The position numbers were made by a program, and so were the translations under genes. A DNA stretch of 52,500 nucleotides from Acidobacteriota bacterium (lineage in GTDB: Bacteria; Acidobacteriota; Vicinamibacteria; Fen-336), in contig WYBL01000019.1 in assembly GCA_011526565.1 (NCBI GenBank), positions 1-52,500 of the forward strand. Direction: 5' to 3'. Of the stretch, positions 22,831-37,566 are shown piece after piece (within the stretch, counting starts at the first letter, position 1; every line of letters begins with the position of its first letter). A model generated the notes under the pieces. It was not told where the DNA came from and searched no databases. It was given only the letters and a program-made list of their open reading frames with translations.

Positions 22831-23861
22831 GCGACGAGCGCGAGCGGATCCGGCGGCTGACGGAGCGCGTCTCGTGCGCGGGTTGAGCGAGCAAGCTCGG
22901 CCCTGCCGAACTCGCCCAGGTCCTGGGCGGCCTCCAGCGCAACACCGACCCCCGCGTGCTCGTCGACCAGACCACCGGCGACGACGCCGGCGTGTTCCTT
23001 CTCGACGAGCACACGGCGCTCGTGCAGACGGTCGACTTCTTCACGCCGGTCGTCGACGACCCGTTCCTGTTCGGCCGCATCGCCGCCGCCAACGCGCTCT
23101 CGGACGTCTATGCGATGGGCGGCCGGCCGCTGACGGCGCTGTCGATCGCCGCCTTCCCGGAGCGCGACTTCCCGCTCGAGTGGGCGCGCGCGATCGTCGA
23201 CGGCGGCGCAGCGGCACTGGCCGAGGCCGGCTGCGCGCTGCTCGGCGGCCACAGCGTGCGCGACCCCGAGATCAAGTTCGGCTACGCCGTCACCGGGCTC
23301 GTCGACCCCGCGCGGATGCTGACCAACGCCGGCGCCCGCCCCGGCGACGTGATCGTGCTGACCAAGCCGCTCGGCACCGGCGTGATCGCCACGGCGATCA
23401 AGGCCGGCGCGGCGCCCGCCGAGGCCGCCGCAGCCGCGGCGGTCTCGATGGCGCGGCTCAACCGCGAGGCGGGTGCGGCAGCGCTCGCGGTCGGCGCCCG
23501 GGCCGCGACCGACATCACCGGCTTCGGCCTCGCCGGCCACCTCTCGCGGCTCGCCCGCGAGAGCGTCGTCAGCCTCGTCCTCGACGCCGCGGCCCTGCCG
23601 CTGCTGCCCCACGCCCTGGAGCTGGCGGCCCGCCACCAGCCGGGCGGCCTCAAGGCCAACCGCCGGCACTACGGGCCCGCGCTCGCGCTCGCGGGTCTCG
23701 ACGCCGCCCGCGAGCCGCTGCTGTTCGACCCGCAGACGAGCGGCGGCCTGGCGATCGCCTGCGCGCCGGAGCGCGTCCCGGAGCTGCTCGAGGCGCTGCC
23801 GGGGGCCGCCGCGATCGGCCGCGCCGAGAGGGCCGGGACGCACCCGCTGATCGTCCGCTAG
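22827..23861 (+). CDS. selD: Selenide water dikinase SelD, selenocysteine-containing
   Basis: 344 residues when the in-frame TGA at 22884-22886 is read as selenocysteine at position 20. The start ATG overlaps the bactofilin stop (ATGA). The N-terminus reads RLTERVSCAG-U-ASKLGP, matching the SelD active-site pattern (Cys or Sec)-x-x-Lys, with Lys23 the expected catalytic lysine. GDDAGVF, VQTVDFFTPVVDDP, NALSDVYAMGG, GGHS, DITGFGLAGHL and DPQTSGGL follow as in full-length SelD. It makes selenophosphate from selenide and ATP for Sec-tRNA. A conventional annotation would begin near 22956 and lose the active site. selA, selB and selC are not in this window. Confidence 0.92.
22913..22929 (+). promoter_or_regulatory. 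Candidate bacterial SECIS hairpin in selD
   Basis: CGCCCAG and CTGGGCG form a perfect 7-base stem with the loop GTC, beginning 26 bases after the Sec TGA; the loop is 33 bases from it. A G then U at the start of the loop recalls the SelB-binding loop of E. coli fdhF. A second, nearer candidate (GCGAG 22887-22891 with CTCGC 22911-22915, inner TCGG/CCGA) could also serve. Which one is used cannot be decided here. Confidence 0.5.
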
Positions 23862-23874
23862 GCCCCCCGTTTTT

Positions 23875-23903
23875 TTGACGCCGAAAGCCGGCGCGTGTTA
23901 CCC
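23875..23903 (+). promoter_or_regulatory. Candidate promoter before the atp operon
   Basis: TTGACG (five of six to -35) at 23875-23880 is followed after 17 bases by TTACCC (23898-23903), a poor -10. A run of seven T at 23870-23876 just before could also be the tail of a weak selD terminator. The rest of the 165-base gap shows no gene. Confidence 0.35.
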
Positions 23904-24026
23904 TGCCGCGCTTTCTGGGGGCCCGTGCCGTGCCTGCTCCGCGGCCCCCGCGGCCTCCCGCGCCGACCTCGCGGGGCGTCGCTCCCCGGTGGGACCGAGA
24001 ACGAGCAGGCGAGGGGAACGAACCGG

Positions 24027-24575
24027 TTGGCTGCCCAGGGGGAATCGCTGGCCGCGCGGCGCTACGCCCGCGCCCTGTTCGACGTGGCGCCCGTCTCCGC
24101 GCGCGGCCTGCTGCGCGACGAGCTGAAGCAGGCCGGCGACGCGTTTTCGTCCCACCCGGAGCTGCGGGAGGCGCTGACCAACCCGGCCGTGCGTCCCGAC
24201 GCCCGCGCCCGCGTCGTCCAGGCGGTGTTCGCCGGTGCCTCGGAGTTCGCGGCGCGGCTGTTCAAGCTGCTGGCCGAGCGCGGTCGCTTCGCGCTGCTGC
24301 CGGCGATCGCTCGCGCCTTCGCCGAACTCGTCCACCAGGCCGAGGGCGTGGTGCCGGCCCAGGCCACGACGGCGATGCCGCTCGAGCCCGCCCAGCGCGA
24401 GGCGCTCGAGAAGGCGATCGCGGCGGCCACGGGCTGCGCGGTGGCGCTCGAGACCGCGACCGACCCCGCACTGCTCGGCGGCGTGCGGCTGAGCCTGCAG
24501 GGCCTGACCTACGACGGCAGCGTCAAGGCGCGCCTCGCCAGCCTGCGCCGGGCGCTGGCGCCGGCCCGCGCGTAA
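24027..24575 (+). CDS. atpH: ATP synthase F1 subunit delta
   Basis: A 182-residue OSCP/delta subunit. The N-terminal helical bundle begins [15 protein letters not shown], followed by [13 protein letters not shown] and [16 protein letters not shown]. The C-terminal part includes [23 protein letters not shown]. It links the F1 head to the peripheral stalk. The start is a TTG at 24027, preceded by GAGGGGA at good spacing. A longer reading would add Pro/Arg-rich residues unlike the family. It is the first gene of atpHAGDC. The F0 genes atpB, atpE and atpF are not here, as in several phyla that split the operon. Confidence 0.9.
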   Translation: MAAQGESLAARRYARALFDVAPVSARGLLRDELKQAGDAFSSHPELREALTNPAVRPDARARVVQAVFAGASEFAARLFKLLAERGRFALLPAIARAFAELVHQAEGVVPAQATTAMPLEPAQREALEKAIAAATGCAVALETATDPALLGGVRLSLQGLTYDGSVKARLASLRRALAPARA

Positions 24576-24604
24576 TTCGAAACGCCAGACCAGGAGTAGC
24601 ACGA

Positions 24605-26119
<1,515 letters not shown>

Positions 26120-26144
26120 GGGACGAACTCTCCGCGAGGACTCC

Positions 26145-27002
<858 letters not shown>

Positions 27003-27021
27003 ATCCGAACAGCGGAGCTGA

Positions 27022-28467
<1,446 letters not shown>

Positions 28468-28477
28468 GAGGACGAGG

Positions 28478-28891
28478 ATGCTGCCCGAAAAGCTGCTGCT
28501 CGAGGTCGTCACCCCGGAGGGCCTGCTCCTGCGCGAGGAGGTCGACACGGTGCGCGCCCCGGGCGCGCTCGGCTACTTCGGCGTGCTGCCCGGCCACCGC
28601 CCGTTCTTCTCGACCCTCGGCCTCGGGGAGATCTCCTACCAGATCGGCAAGGAGAGCGGGCACCTCACCTGTTTCTGGGGCTTCTGCGAGGTGCTGCCCG
28701 ACCGCGTCAGCATCCTGGCCGAGGTCGGCGAGCGCGCCGAGGACATCGACGTCGAGCGCGCCGAGAAGCAGCGGCACCAGGCCGCGGACCGGATGAAGTC
28801 GATCCGCGACGAGCAGGGCTTCAAGGAGGCGCAGGCCGCCTACATGAAGGCGGTCACCCGCCTGTCCGTGGCGCGCAAGCGCCGCGATTGA
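28478..28891 (+). CDS. atpC: ATP synthase F1 subunit epsilon
   Basis: A 137-residue epsilon subunit. The N-terminal beta-sandwich has LEVVTPEGLLLREEVDTVRAPGALGYFGVLPGH, and the C-terminal part is two helices (AEKQRHQAADRMKSI, AYMKAVTRLSVARKRR). It couples gamma to the c-ring and can inhibit hydrolysis. It ends the operon and is followed by a large double hairpin. Confidence 0.94.
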   Translation: MLPEKLLLEVVTPEGLLLREEVDTVRAPGALGYFGVLPGHRPFFSTLGLGEISYQIGKESGHLTCFWGFCEVLPDRVSILAEVGERAEDIDVERAEKQRHQAADRMKSIRDEQGFKEAQAAYMKAVTRLSVARKRRD

Positions 28892-28893
28892 TC

Positions 28894-28962
28894 GGCGGCT
28901 CGCGGCCGGAGTGAATCCGGCCGCTCGGGCCGCCGGGGCGAAACGGCGCTCCTCCGCCCCGG
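28894..28962 (+). terminator. Tandem hairpins after the atp operon
   Basis: The first hairpin has an inner stem GCGGCCGGA/TCCGGCCGC (28902-28910 with 28916-28924, loop GTGAA) extended by an outer stem GGCGGC/GCCGCC (28894-28899 with 28929-28934). A second follows: CCGGGGCG/CGCCCCGG (28933-28940 with 28955-28962). They begin 3 bases after the atpC stop. There is no T tract. Confidence 0.65.
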
Positions 28963-28990
28963 ACCCCATGTCGCCGCGGCCCTGGAGCCG

Positions 28991-29800
28991 ATGGATGGAA
29001 CGCCCATGCTGAGCACGCTCGTCCGCCAGGTGCAGACCCTGGTCCGCTACCGGGCGCTGATCGGGAGCCTCGTCTCGCGGGAGCTGAAGGCCCGCTACCG
29101 CGGCAGCGTGCTCGGCTTCGTGTGGAGCTTCGTCAACCCGCTGCTGCTGCTCGCCACCTACGGCCTGGTCTTCACCTACATGCTGCCGGTGCGGCGCTCC
29201 CCCGACACAGACCCCTACTTCGTGTTCCTGTTCTGCGGCATCCTGCCGTGGACCTGGTTCTCTTCGTCGCTGCTGGAGTCGGCCGGGGTGCTGATCTCCT
29301 CGGGCAACCTGATCAAGAAGGTGCTGTTCCCGGCCGAGGTGCTGCCGGTCGTCACCGTGCTCGCAAACCTGTGCCACTTCGCCTTCGGGCTGCCGATCCT
29401 GGTCGCCGTGCTGGTGTGGTCGGGCCACCTGTCGGCGAGCGCGCTGCTCGCCGTGATCCCGATGCTCGTGCAACTGGTGCTGACGCTCGGCCTCGCCCTG
29501 TTCATCTCCGCGCTGACCGTGCACTTCCGCGACATCGCCAACATCCTCGGCCACGTGCTGCACCTGTGGTTCTTCTCCACGCCGGTGCTCTACGCCTACG
29601 CCGACGTGCCGGCGCTGCAGCCGCTGCTGCGCCTGAACCCGATGACCCACGTGATGATCGGCTATCAGGAGGCGCTGTTCTTCGGCGCGTTCGGCCACTG
29701 GCGCGGCCTGCTGGCGGCCCTCGTCGTCGCCCTCGTCGCCTTCGCGGCGGGCGCCTGGCTGTTCGAGCGGCTGCGCGACACGCTTGCGGAGGAAGTGTGA
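28991..29800 (+). CDS. wzm: ABC-2 polysaccharide export permease (Wzm-like)
   Basis: A 269-residue integral membrane protein with about six helices. The N-terminal cytoplasmic part has [29 protein letters not shown], typical of Wzm, TagG and KpsM permeases. The re-entrant and periplasmic region has [32 protein letters not shown]. With the ATPase encoded next, which overlaps it in a GTGA, it would export undecaprenyl-linked polysaccharide such as O-antigen. An alternative ATG at 29006 would remove five residues. Polymerising glycosyltransferases are not in this window. Confidence 0.88.
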   Translation: MDGTPMLSTLVRQVQTLVRYRALIGSLVSRELKARYRGSVLGFVWSFVNPLLLLATYGLVFTYMLPVRRSPDTDPYFVFLFCGILPWTWFSSSLLESAGVLISSGNLIKKVLFPAEVLPVVTVLANLCHFAFGLPILVAVLVWSGHLSASALLAVIPMLVQLVLTLGLALFISALTVHFRDIANILGHVLHLWFFSTPVLYAYADVPALQPLLRLNPMTHVMIGYQEALFFGAFGHWRGLLAALVVALVAFAAGAWLFERLRDTLAEEV

Positions 29801-31149
29801 GCGCGCCGGCCGTCGTCGCCAGCGACGTCAGCAAGGTCTACCGCCGCTTCCTGCACAAGAACCAGTGGAAGACGCTGAAGAGCGCGCTGCTCACGGGCAG
29901 CCTGCTCTCGGACCTCAAGCCCGACGAGACCTTCACCGCCCTCGACTCGGTCTCCTTCGAGGTGCCGAAGGGCTGCACGTTCGCGGTGATCGGCGAGAAC
30001 GGCTCGGGCAAGTCGACGCTGCTGAAGCTGGTCGCCGGCATCACCCGCCCGACCCGCGGAACGCTCACGGTCGACGGCCGCATCTCGGCCCTGATCGAGC
30101 TCGGCGCCGGCTTCCACCCCGAGATCTCCGGCCGCGAGAACGTGGTGATCAACGGGATCATGCTCGGCCTCAGCCGCGAGGAGGTGGAACGCCGCTTCGA
30201 CGAGATCGTCGACTTCGCCGAGCTGCGGCCGTTCATCGACGCCCCGGTCAAGACCTACTCGTCGGGCATGTACATGCGGCTCGGCTTCGCGGTCGCCATC
30301 CACGTCGACCCCGACGTGCTGCTGGTCGACGAGGTGCTGGCGGTCGGCGACGAGGCGTTCACCCGCAAGTGCCTCGACAAGATCGGCGAGTTCCGCCGCC
30401 GCGGCCGCACCATCGTGCTGGTCACCCACTCGCTCGGCCTCGCCGAGAAGATGTGCGACGAGATCGCCTGGCTGCGGCGCGGCAGGCTGGTCGAGAAGGG
30501 CGACGCCAAGCGCGTGGTCGACGCGTACCTCACCTACGTCGCCGGCGGCGAAGAGGCGCTGCTCGCCGCCGAGCACGGCGCCCCGCGCGCGGTCGAGGGG
30601 GGCACGGCCGCGCCGGAGACCGCTCCCGGCGAGCCGGAGCCCGGCGCCGGCGGCTACCGCGAGGGACGCTGGGGCAGCCGCGAGATCGAGATCACCGAGG
30701 TCGCGCTCTGCGACGATCGCGGCCGCGCCCGCCACGTATACGCCCACGGCGAGGCGCTGCACGTGACACTCGGCGTCCGCGCGGCGGAGCCGGTCGAGGA
30801 CTTCGTGTTCGGCATCGGCATCTTCACCGCCGACGGCACGAGCGTCTACGGCACCAACACCCACGTCGAGGACCACGTGCCGGTCGCCTTCTCGGGCGAC
30901 GGCGAGGTCCGCTTCGAGATCGCCTCGCTCGACCTCGTCGAGGGCACCTACCTGATCGACGTCGCCAGCCACCGCCGCGACGGCACGCCCTACGACTACC
31001 ACCGGGGCCTCTACTCGTTCCGCGTCAAGAGCCGGGTCAAGGACGTCGGCGTCTGGAGGCCACGCCACGCGTGGCGCTTCACCGGCGTCCGGATCACGCC
31101 GCCGGAGCCGAGGCCCGAGCTCGACCTGCGCGACGAGGCGGGGAGTTGA
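29797..31149 (+). CDS. wzt: ABC polysaccharide export ATPase with Wzt C-terminal domain
   Basis: A 450-residue protein. The ATPase domain occupies about residues 5-255: Walker A GENGSGKS at 66-73, the signature region [16 protein letters not shown], and Walker [13 protein letters not shown]. An Ala/Glu/Pro-rich linker around 255-290 leads to a C-terminal beta-sandwich ([23 protein letters not shown]..., [17 protein letters not shown]) of the Wzt carbohydrate-binding type. That domain in E. coli O8/O9a recognises the modified chain end before export, so a capped O-polysaccharide is likely. The GTG start overlaps the wzm stop; the stop overlaps the next gene. Confidence 0.9.
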   Translation: MSAPAVVASDVSKVYRRFLHKNQWKTLKSALLTGSLLSDLKPDETFTALDSVSFEVPKGCTFAVIGENGSGKSTLLKLVAGITRPTRGTLTVDGRISALIELGAGFHPEISGRENVVINGIMLGLSREEVERRFDEIVDFAELRPFIDAPVKTYSSGMYMRLGFAVAIHVDPDVLLVDEVLAVGDEAFTRKCLDKIGEFRRRGRTIVLVTHSLGLAEKMCDEIAWLRRGRLVEKGDAKRVVDAYLTYVAGGEEALLAAEHGAPRAVEGGTAAPETAPGEPEPGAGGYREGRWGSREIEITEVALCDDRGRARHVYAHGEALHVTLGVRAAEPVEDFVFGIGIFTADGTSVYGTNTHVEDHVPVAFSGDGEVRFEIASLDLVEGTYLIDVASHRRDGTPYDYHRGLYSFRVKSRVKDVGVWRPRHAWRFTGVRITPPEPRPELDLRDEAGS

Positions 31150-31606
31150 AGCACACGCTCGCGGAGGCCCGCGCCGCGCGCGAGCAGGCCCGCGCCGCTG
31201 GTCGCCGCGTCGCCTTCACCAACGGCTGCTTCGACCTGCTGCACCCAGGCCACCTCGCCCTGCTCGAAGCCGCGCGGGCCGCGGCCGACCAGCTCGTCGT
31301 CGGCCTCAACTCCGACCGCTCGGTGCGCGCGCTCAAGGGCCCGTCGCGGCCGGTGATCCCCGAGGCCGAGCGAGCGGAGGCGCTGCTGGCGCTGGAGGCC
31401 GTCGACCACGTCGTGATCTACGACGAGGAGACGCCCGCGGAGACGATCCGGGCGCTGGTGCCCGACGTGCTGGTCAAGGGCGCCGACTGGGCGCTCGACC
31501 GCATCGTCGGCCGCGATACCGTGGAGGCGGCCGGCGGCCGTGTCGTGCGCGTCGAGCTGGTCGCGGGCCGCTCGACCTCCGCCACGCTCGAGCGCATCCG
31601 GAAGCG

Positions 31607-31610
<4 letters not shown>
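31146..31610 (+). CDS. rfaE2: ADP-heptose synthase adenylyltransferase (RfaE2-type)
   Basis: A 154-residue stand-alone nucleotidyltransferase. [20 protein letters not shown] contains the HxGH motif (HPGH at residues 33-36), and RYxP-like [23 protein letters not shown] with DVLVKGADW follows RfaE domain 2 (HldE C-terminal part). It would transfer AMP to heptose-1-phosphate for lipopolysaccharide core or S-layer glycan. The kinase half is missing and must be elsewhere. The start is a TTG overlapping the wzt stop (TTGA); its own stop overlaps mfd (ATGA). Confidence 0.88.
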
Positions 31611-35038
<3,428 letters not shown>

Positions 35039-35048
35039 CCGGATCGCC

Positions 35049-35876
35049 GTGAACCCGCCCGCTGCCCTGATCCTGTTCGTCGCCCTCGCCCTGCCCGGCT
35101 GCCGCGCGGGAGACGACGAGAATCCCGTCGTGCTGCGGCTCGGCAGCGGAGAGGTGCGCCGCGCGGCCTTCCTCGCCGAGGTCGCCCGCTTCGAGGCCCG
35201 CGGCGGCGCGCCGCTCGCCCCCGAGGCGAAGCGCGGCCTGCTCGAGGACTTCCTGGCCGAGCGGGTCGTGGAGCTCGAGGCACGCGCCACCGGGCGGCTG
35301 CCGCCAGGGGCGAGCGACGAACAGACCCGCGCGGCCGTCCAGGAGTTGCTGGCCGAGGCGGCGGCGGGGGCCGCCCCGGTCGGCGACGCGGAGGTCGCAC
35401 AGGCCTTCGAGGCCCGTCGCGAGTCTTACCGGACGGAGGAGACGGTCACGCTCAGCCAGATCCTGGTGCCGACCCTGAACGAAGCCCGCGACGTGCTGCG
35501 CCTGCTGCGCAAGGCCCCGCGCGAGTTCGAGCAGCTCGCCCGCGCGCGCTCGCGCGGACCGGAGGCCAGCCAGGGTGGACGTCTCGGCGCCTTCGGCCGA
35601 GGCCAGCTCCCGCCCGCGCTGGAGCAGGCCGCCTTCCGGCTCGCGCCGGGTGCCATCGCGGAGATCGTGGAGACCCCGTTCGGCTTCCACGTCCTCCGGC
35701 TCGACGAGCGCACGCCGGCTGCCGAACCCGTTCTCGCCGAGGTCGCCGACCGCGTGCGAGCCGAACTCGAACGCGAGCGCGCCGACCAGGCGCTGCGCGC
35801 CTACGTCCGCGGGCTGCTGGCCCGCGCCGAGGTGAATTATGAAGCTGCACTCTCTGCTCCGGACGCTCCTCGCTAG
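35049..35876 (+). CDS. Lipoprotein with parvulin PPIase domain (PrsA-like)
   Basis: A 275-residue protein with a hydrophobic signal segment and the lipobox LPGC (Cys18). Residues 135-225 are a PpiC/parvulin domain: TLSQILVPTLNEARDVL, FEQLARARSRGPEASQGGRLGAFGRGQLPPALEQAAF and ETPFGFHVLRLDE. It is likely a membrane-anchored foldase for exported proteins. A TACAAT 12 bases before the GTG start, without a Shine-Dalgarno site, suggests a nearly leaderless transcript of its own. It overlaps the surA-like gene by 38 bases. Confidence 0.85.
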   Translation: MNPPAALILFVALALPGCRAGDDENPVVLRLGSGEVRRAAFLAEVARFEARGGAPLAPEAKRGLLEDFLAERVVELEARATGRLPPGASDEQTRAAVQELLAEAAAGAAPVGDAEVAQAFEARRESYRTEETVTLSQILVPTLNEARDVLRLLRKAPREFEQLARARSRGPEASQGGRLGAFGRGQLPPALEQAAFRLAPGAIAEIVETPFGFHVLRLDERTPAAEPVLAEVADRVRAELERERADQALRAYVRGLLARAEVNYEAALSAPDAPR

Positions 35877-37023
35877 CGCCCTGCTCGCCGTCCCGGTCGG
35901 GGCCCAGGTCCTCGAGCGGGTGGTGGCCAAGGTCAACGGCGACATCGTCACCCTGACCGAGTTCCAGGCCCGCCAGGTGGCCGCTGCCCAGGCCGCGCGC
36001 GTGACTGAGGAGCGCCTCGAGGCGTTCCTGCGCGACAACAACGCGCGCATCCTGCAGGAGGCCGTCGACGAACTGCTGATCATCCAGCGCGGCGCCGAGC
36101 TCGGCTACCGGTATCCGACCGAGTACGTCGACCAGATCATCGAGGACATCAAGAAGGAGAACGGGATCGAGAGCGACGAGCAGATGGCGGAGCAGCTCCG
36201 CCGCGAGGGCCTCGCGCTGTCCGACCTCAGGCGCAACATCACCCGCTCGATCCTGCGCAACCAGGTGCTCTCGCGCGAGGTCCAGCAGAAGATCACGATC
36301 GACGAGGACGAGCTGCGCGCGGCCTACGAGCAGCGCAAGGCGACCGAGTTCAGCCAGGCGGCGCGGGTCCACCTCCACGAGATCCTGGTCACCGGCGACG
36401 ACGCCGCGGCCCGCGCGGCGGAACTCGTCGCCCGCGCCCGCGCCGGCGAGGACTTCGCGGAGCTGGCGCGCGAGCACTCGCGCTCGGCCTCGCGCTCGGC
36501 CGGCGGCGACCTCGGCGTGCTCGAGCGCGGCGACCTCAACGCCGAGCTGGCCCGGGTCGCCTTCGCGCTCGAGGCCGGCGGGGTCTCCGACGCGTTCGCC
36601 TCCGGAGACGGCTACCGCGTGCTCAAGGTCTCGGAGGCGGTCGCCGCCCAGACCGCGCCGTACGAGGAGGTGAAGCCGAAGCTGCAGCAGGAACTCCAGC
36701 AGCAGCGCTTCGCCGCGGCCTACGACACGTTCATCCAGAAGCTGCGCGAGACCGCGCTCGTCGACGTGCGCGTGCGCGAGGTGCCGCTGGAGGTGGCGAT
36801 GCCGGCCACGGCCCCGGAGCTGGTGGCGCCGGCGGCGCCCGCCGCGGGCACCCCGCCGGCGACCACCGAACGCTCGTTCGCGGTGCCCGAGGTTGAGGGC
36901 GTCACCACCACGCCGCAGGCCCGGCCCGAGAAGGTGGCGCCGCCGCCGCGCGAGTCGGCCCCTGCCGCGCCGGTTCCCAGCCCCACGCCGAGCGCGAGTC
37001 CGAGCCCGACTCCGGAGCGGTGA
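35839..37023 (+). CDS. SurA-like periplasmic chaperone and PPIase
   Basis: A 394-residue protein with a signal peptide (MKLHSLLRTLLASALLAVPVGA). The N-terminal SurA domain begins VLERVVAKVNGDIVTLTEF. One parvulin domain lies at about residues 175-270 (RVHLHEILVTGDDAAARAAEL, GGDLGVLERGDL). The last 70 residues are a Pro/Ala/Thr/Ser-rich tail, unlike E. coli SurA. SurA helps outer-membrane proteins fold. It overlaps the lipoprotein PPIase gene upstream, and its stop overlaps the next start (GTGA). Confidence 0.85.
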   Translation: MKLHSLLRTLLASALLAVPVGAQVLERVVAKVNGDIVTLTEFQARQVAAAQAARVTEERLEAFLRDNNARILQEAVDELLIIQRGAELGYRYPTEYVDQIIEDIKKENGIESDEQMAEQLRREGLALSDLRRNITRSILRNQVLSREVQQKITIDEDELRAAYEQRKATEFSQAARVHLHEILVTGDDAAARAAELVARARAGEDFAELAREHSRSASRSAGGDLGVLERGDLNAELARVAFALEAGGVSDAFASGDGYRVLKVSEAVAAQTAPYEEVKPKLQQELQQQRFAAAYDTFIQKLRETALVDVRVREVPLEVAMPATAPELVAPAAPAAGTPPATTERSFAVPEVEGVTTTPQARPEKVAPPPRESAPAAPVPSPTPSASPSPTPER

Positions 37024-37373
37024 CCTTCTTCGAGCGGGTGTGGGCGCTGGTGGCGACCCTCCCGCGCGGACGGGTGCTGACCTACGGCCAGGTCGCCGCG
37101 CTGCTCGGCGTCCCGCGCGGCGCCCGCGCCGTCGGCTGGGCGCTGCGCGCGCTGCCGGACGCGCTCGCGCGGAGCACGCCGTGGCACCGCGTGGTCGGCG
37201 CCGGCGGGCGGCTCTCGCCGCGCGCCAGCGGCCACGAGCGCGAGCAGCGCCGGCGCCTGCGCGCCGAGGGGGTCGCCTTCCGCGGCGCCTGCGTCGACCT
37301 CGCCCGCCACGGCGCGGTCGCGGTCAGGCCTCCGCGTCGGGCTTCGCCTCCACGCTCCGCCGCACGGCGCTGA
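37020..37373 (+). CDS. Alkyltransferase-like (ATL) DNA-binding protein
   Basis: A 117-residue protein of the O6-alkylguanine-DNA alkyltransferase C-terminal fold: FERVWALVATLPRGRVLTYGQVAALLGVPRGARAVGWAL. The active-site motif reads PWHRVVGAGGRLS (residues 54-66), with Trp55 where true transferases have the reactive Cys of PCHR. Such ATL proteins cannot accept alkyl groups; they bind O6-alkylguanine and hand it to nucleotide-excision repair. Tyr22 and Arg37 or Arg34 are at about the places of the base-flipping residues. The Arg-rich C-terminal tail overlaps the convergent small gene by 50 bases. Confidence 0.85.
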   Translation: MTFFERVWALVATLPRGRVLTYGQVAALLGVPRGARAVGWALRALPDALARSTPWHRVVGAGGRLSPRASGHEREQRRRLRAEGVAFRGACVDLARHGAVAVRPPRRASPPRSAARR

Positions 37374-37566
37374 GCGAGACCGTCGAGTGCCGCGCGGCGT
37401 GATCGTCGAGCGCGGCCAGCACCCGCGCGAGGTCGATGCCGGCAGCGTGCCAGGTGCGAGCCAGCGCGAAGTCCGGCGGGCTCAGGACGACCTCTCGCCC
37501 GCGCAGGCGGCCGAGGTGATGCTCGATCGCCTCGACGAAGGCGCGCAGCGCCGCCGCGTCGTTCAC
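37324..37566 (-). CDS. Small conserved-looking protein, function unknown
   Basis: An 80-residue protein whose GTG overlaps the rng stop (GTGA), implying coupled translation. It is helical, with LRAFVEAIEHHLGRLRGREVVLSPPDFALARTWHAAGIDLARVLAALDDHA. The segment LSPPDFALARTWHAAGIDLARVL looks like a small helix-turn-helix-like or helical binding module. I do not recognise a named family. Its last 50 bases lie opposite the end of the ATL gene. Coding is supported by its position and plausible composition, not by homology. Confidence 0.6.
   Translation of the reverse strand: MNDAAALRAFVEAIEHHLGRLRGREVVLSPPDFALARTWHAAGIDLARVLAALDDHAARHSTVSLSAVRRSVEAKPDAEA

Noticed and set aside
22827..22886. selD as a pseudogene or two genes split by a stop
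   Set aside because: The stop is exactly at the Sec/Cys active-site codon, and sequence on both sides matches SelD in one frame.
23861..23880. Rho-independent terminator of selD
   Set aside because: There is a run of seven T, but the preceding stem (GGACG/CGTCC) is short and is separated from the T run by about 12 bases, so it is not called as a terminator; noted only with the atp promoter.
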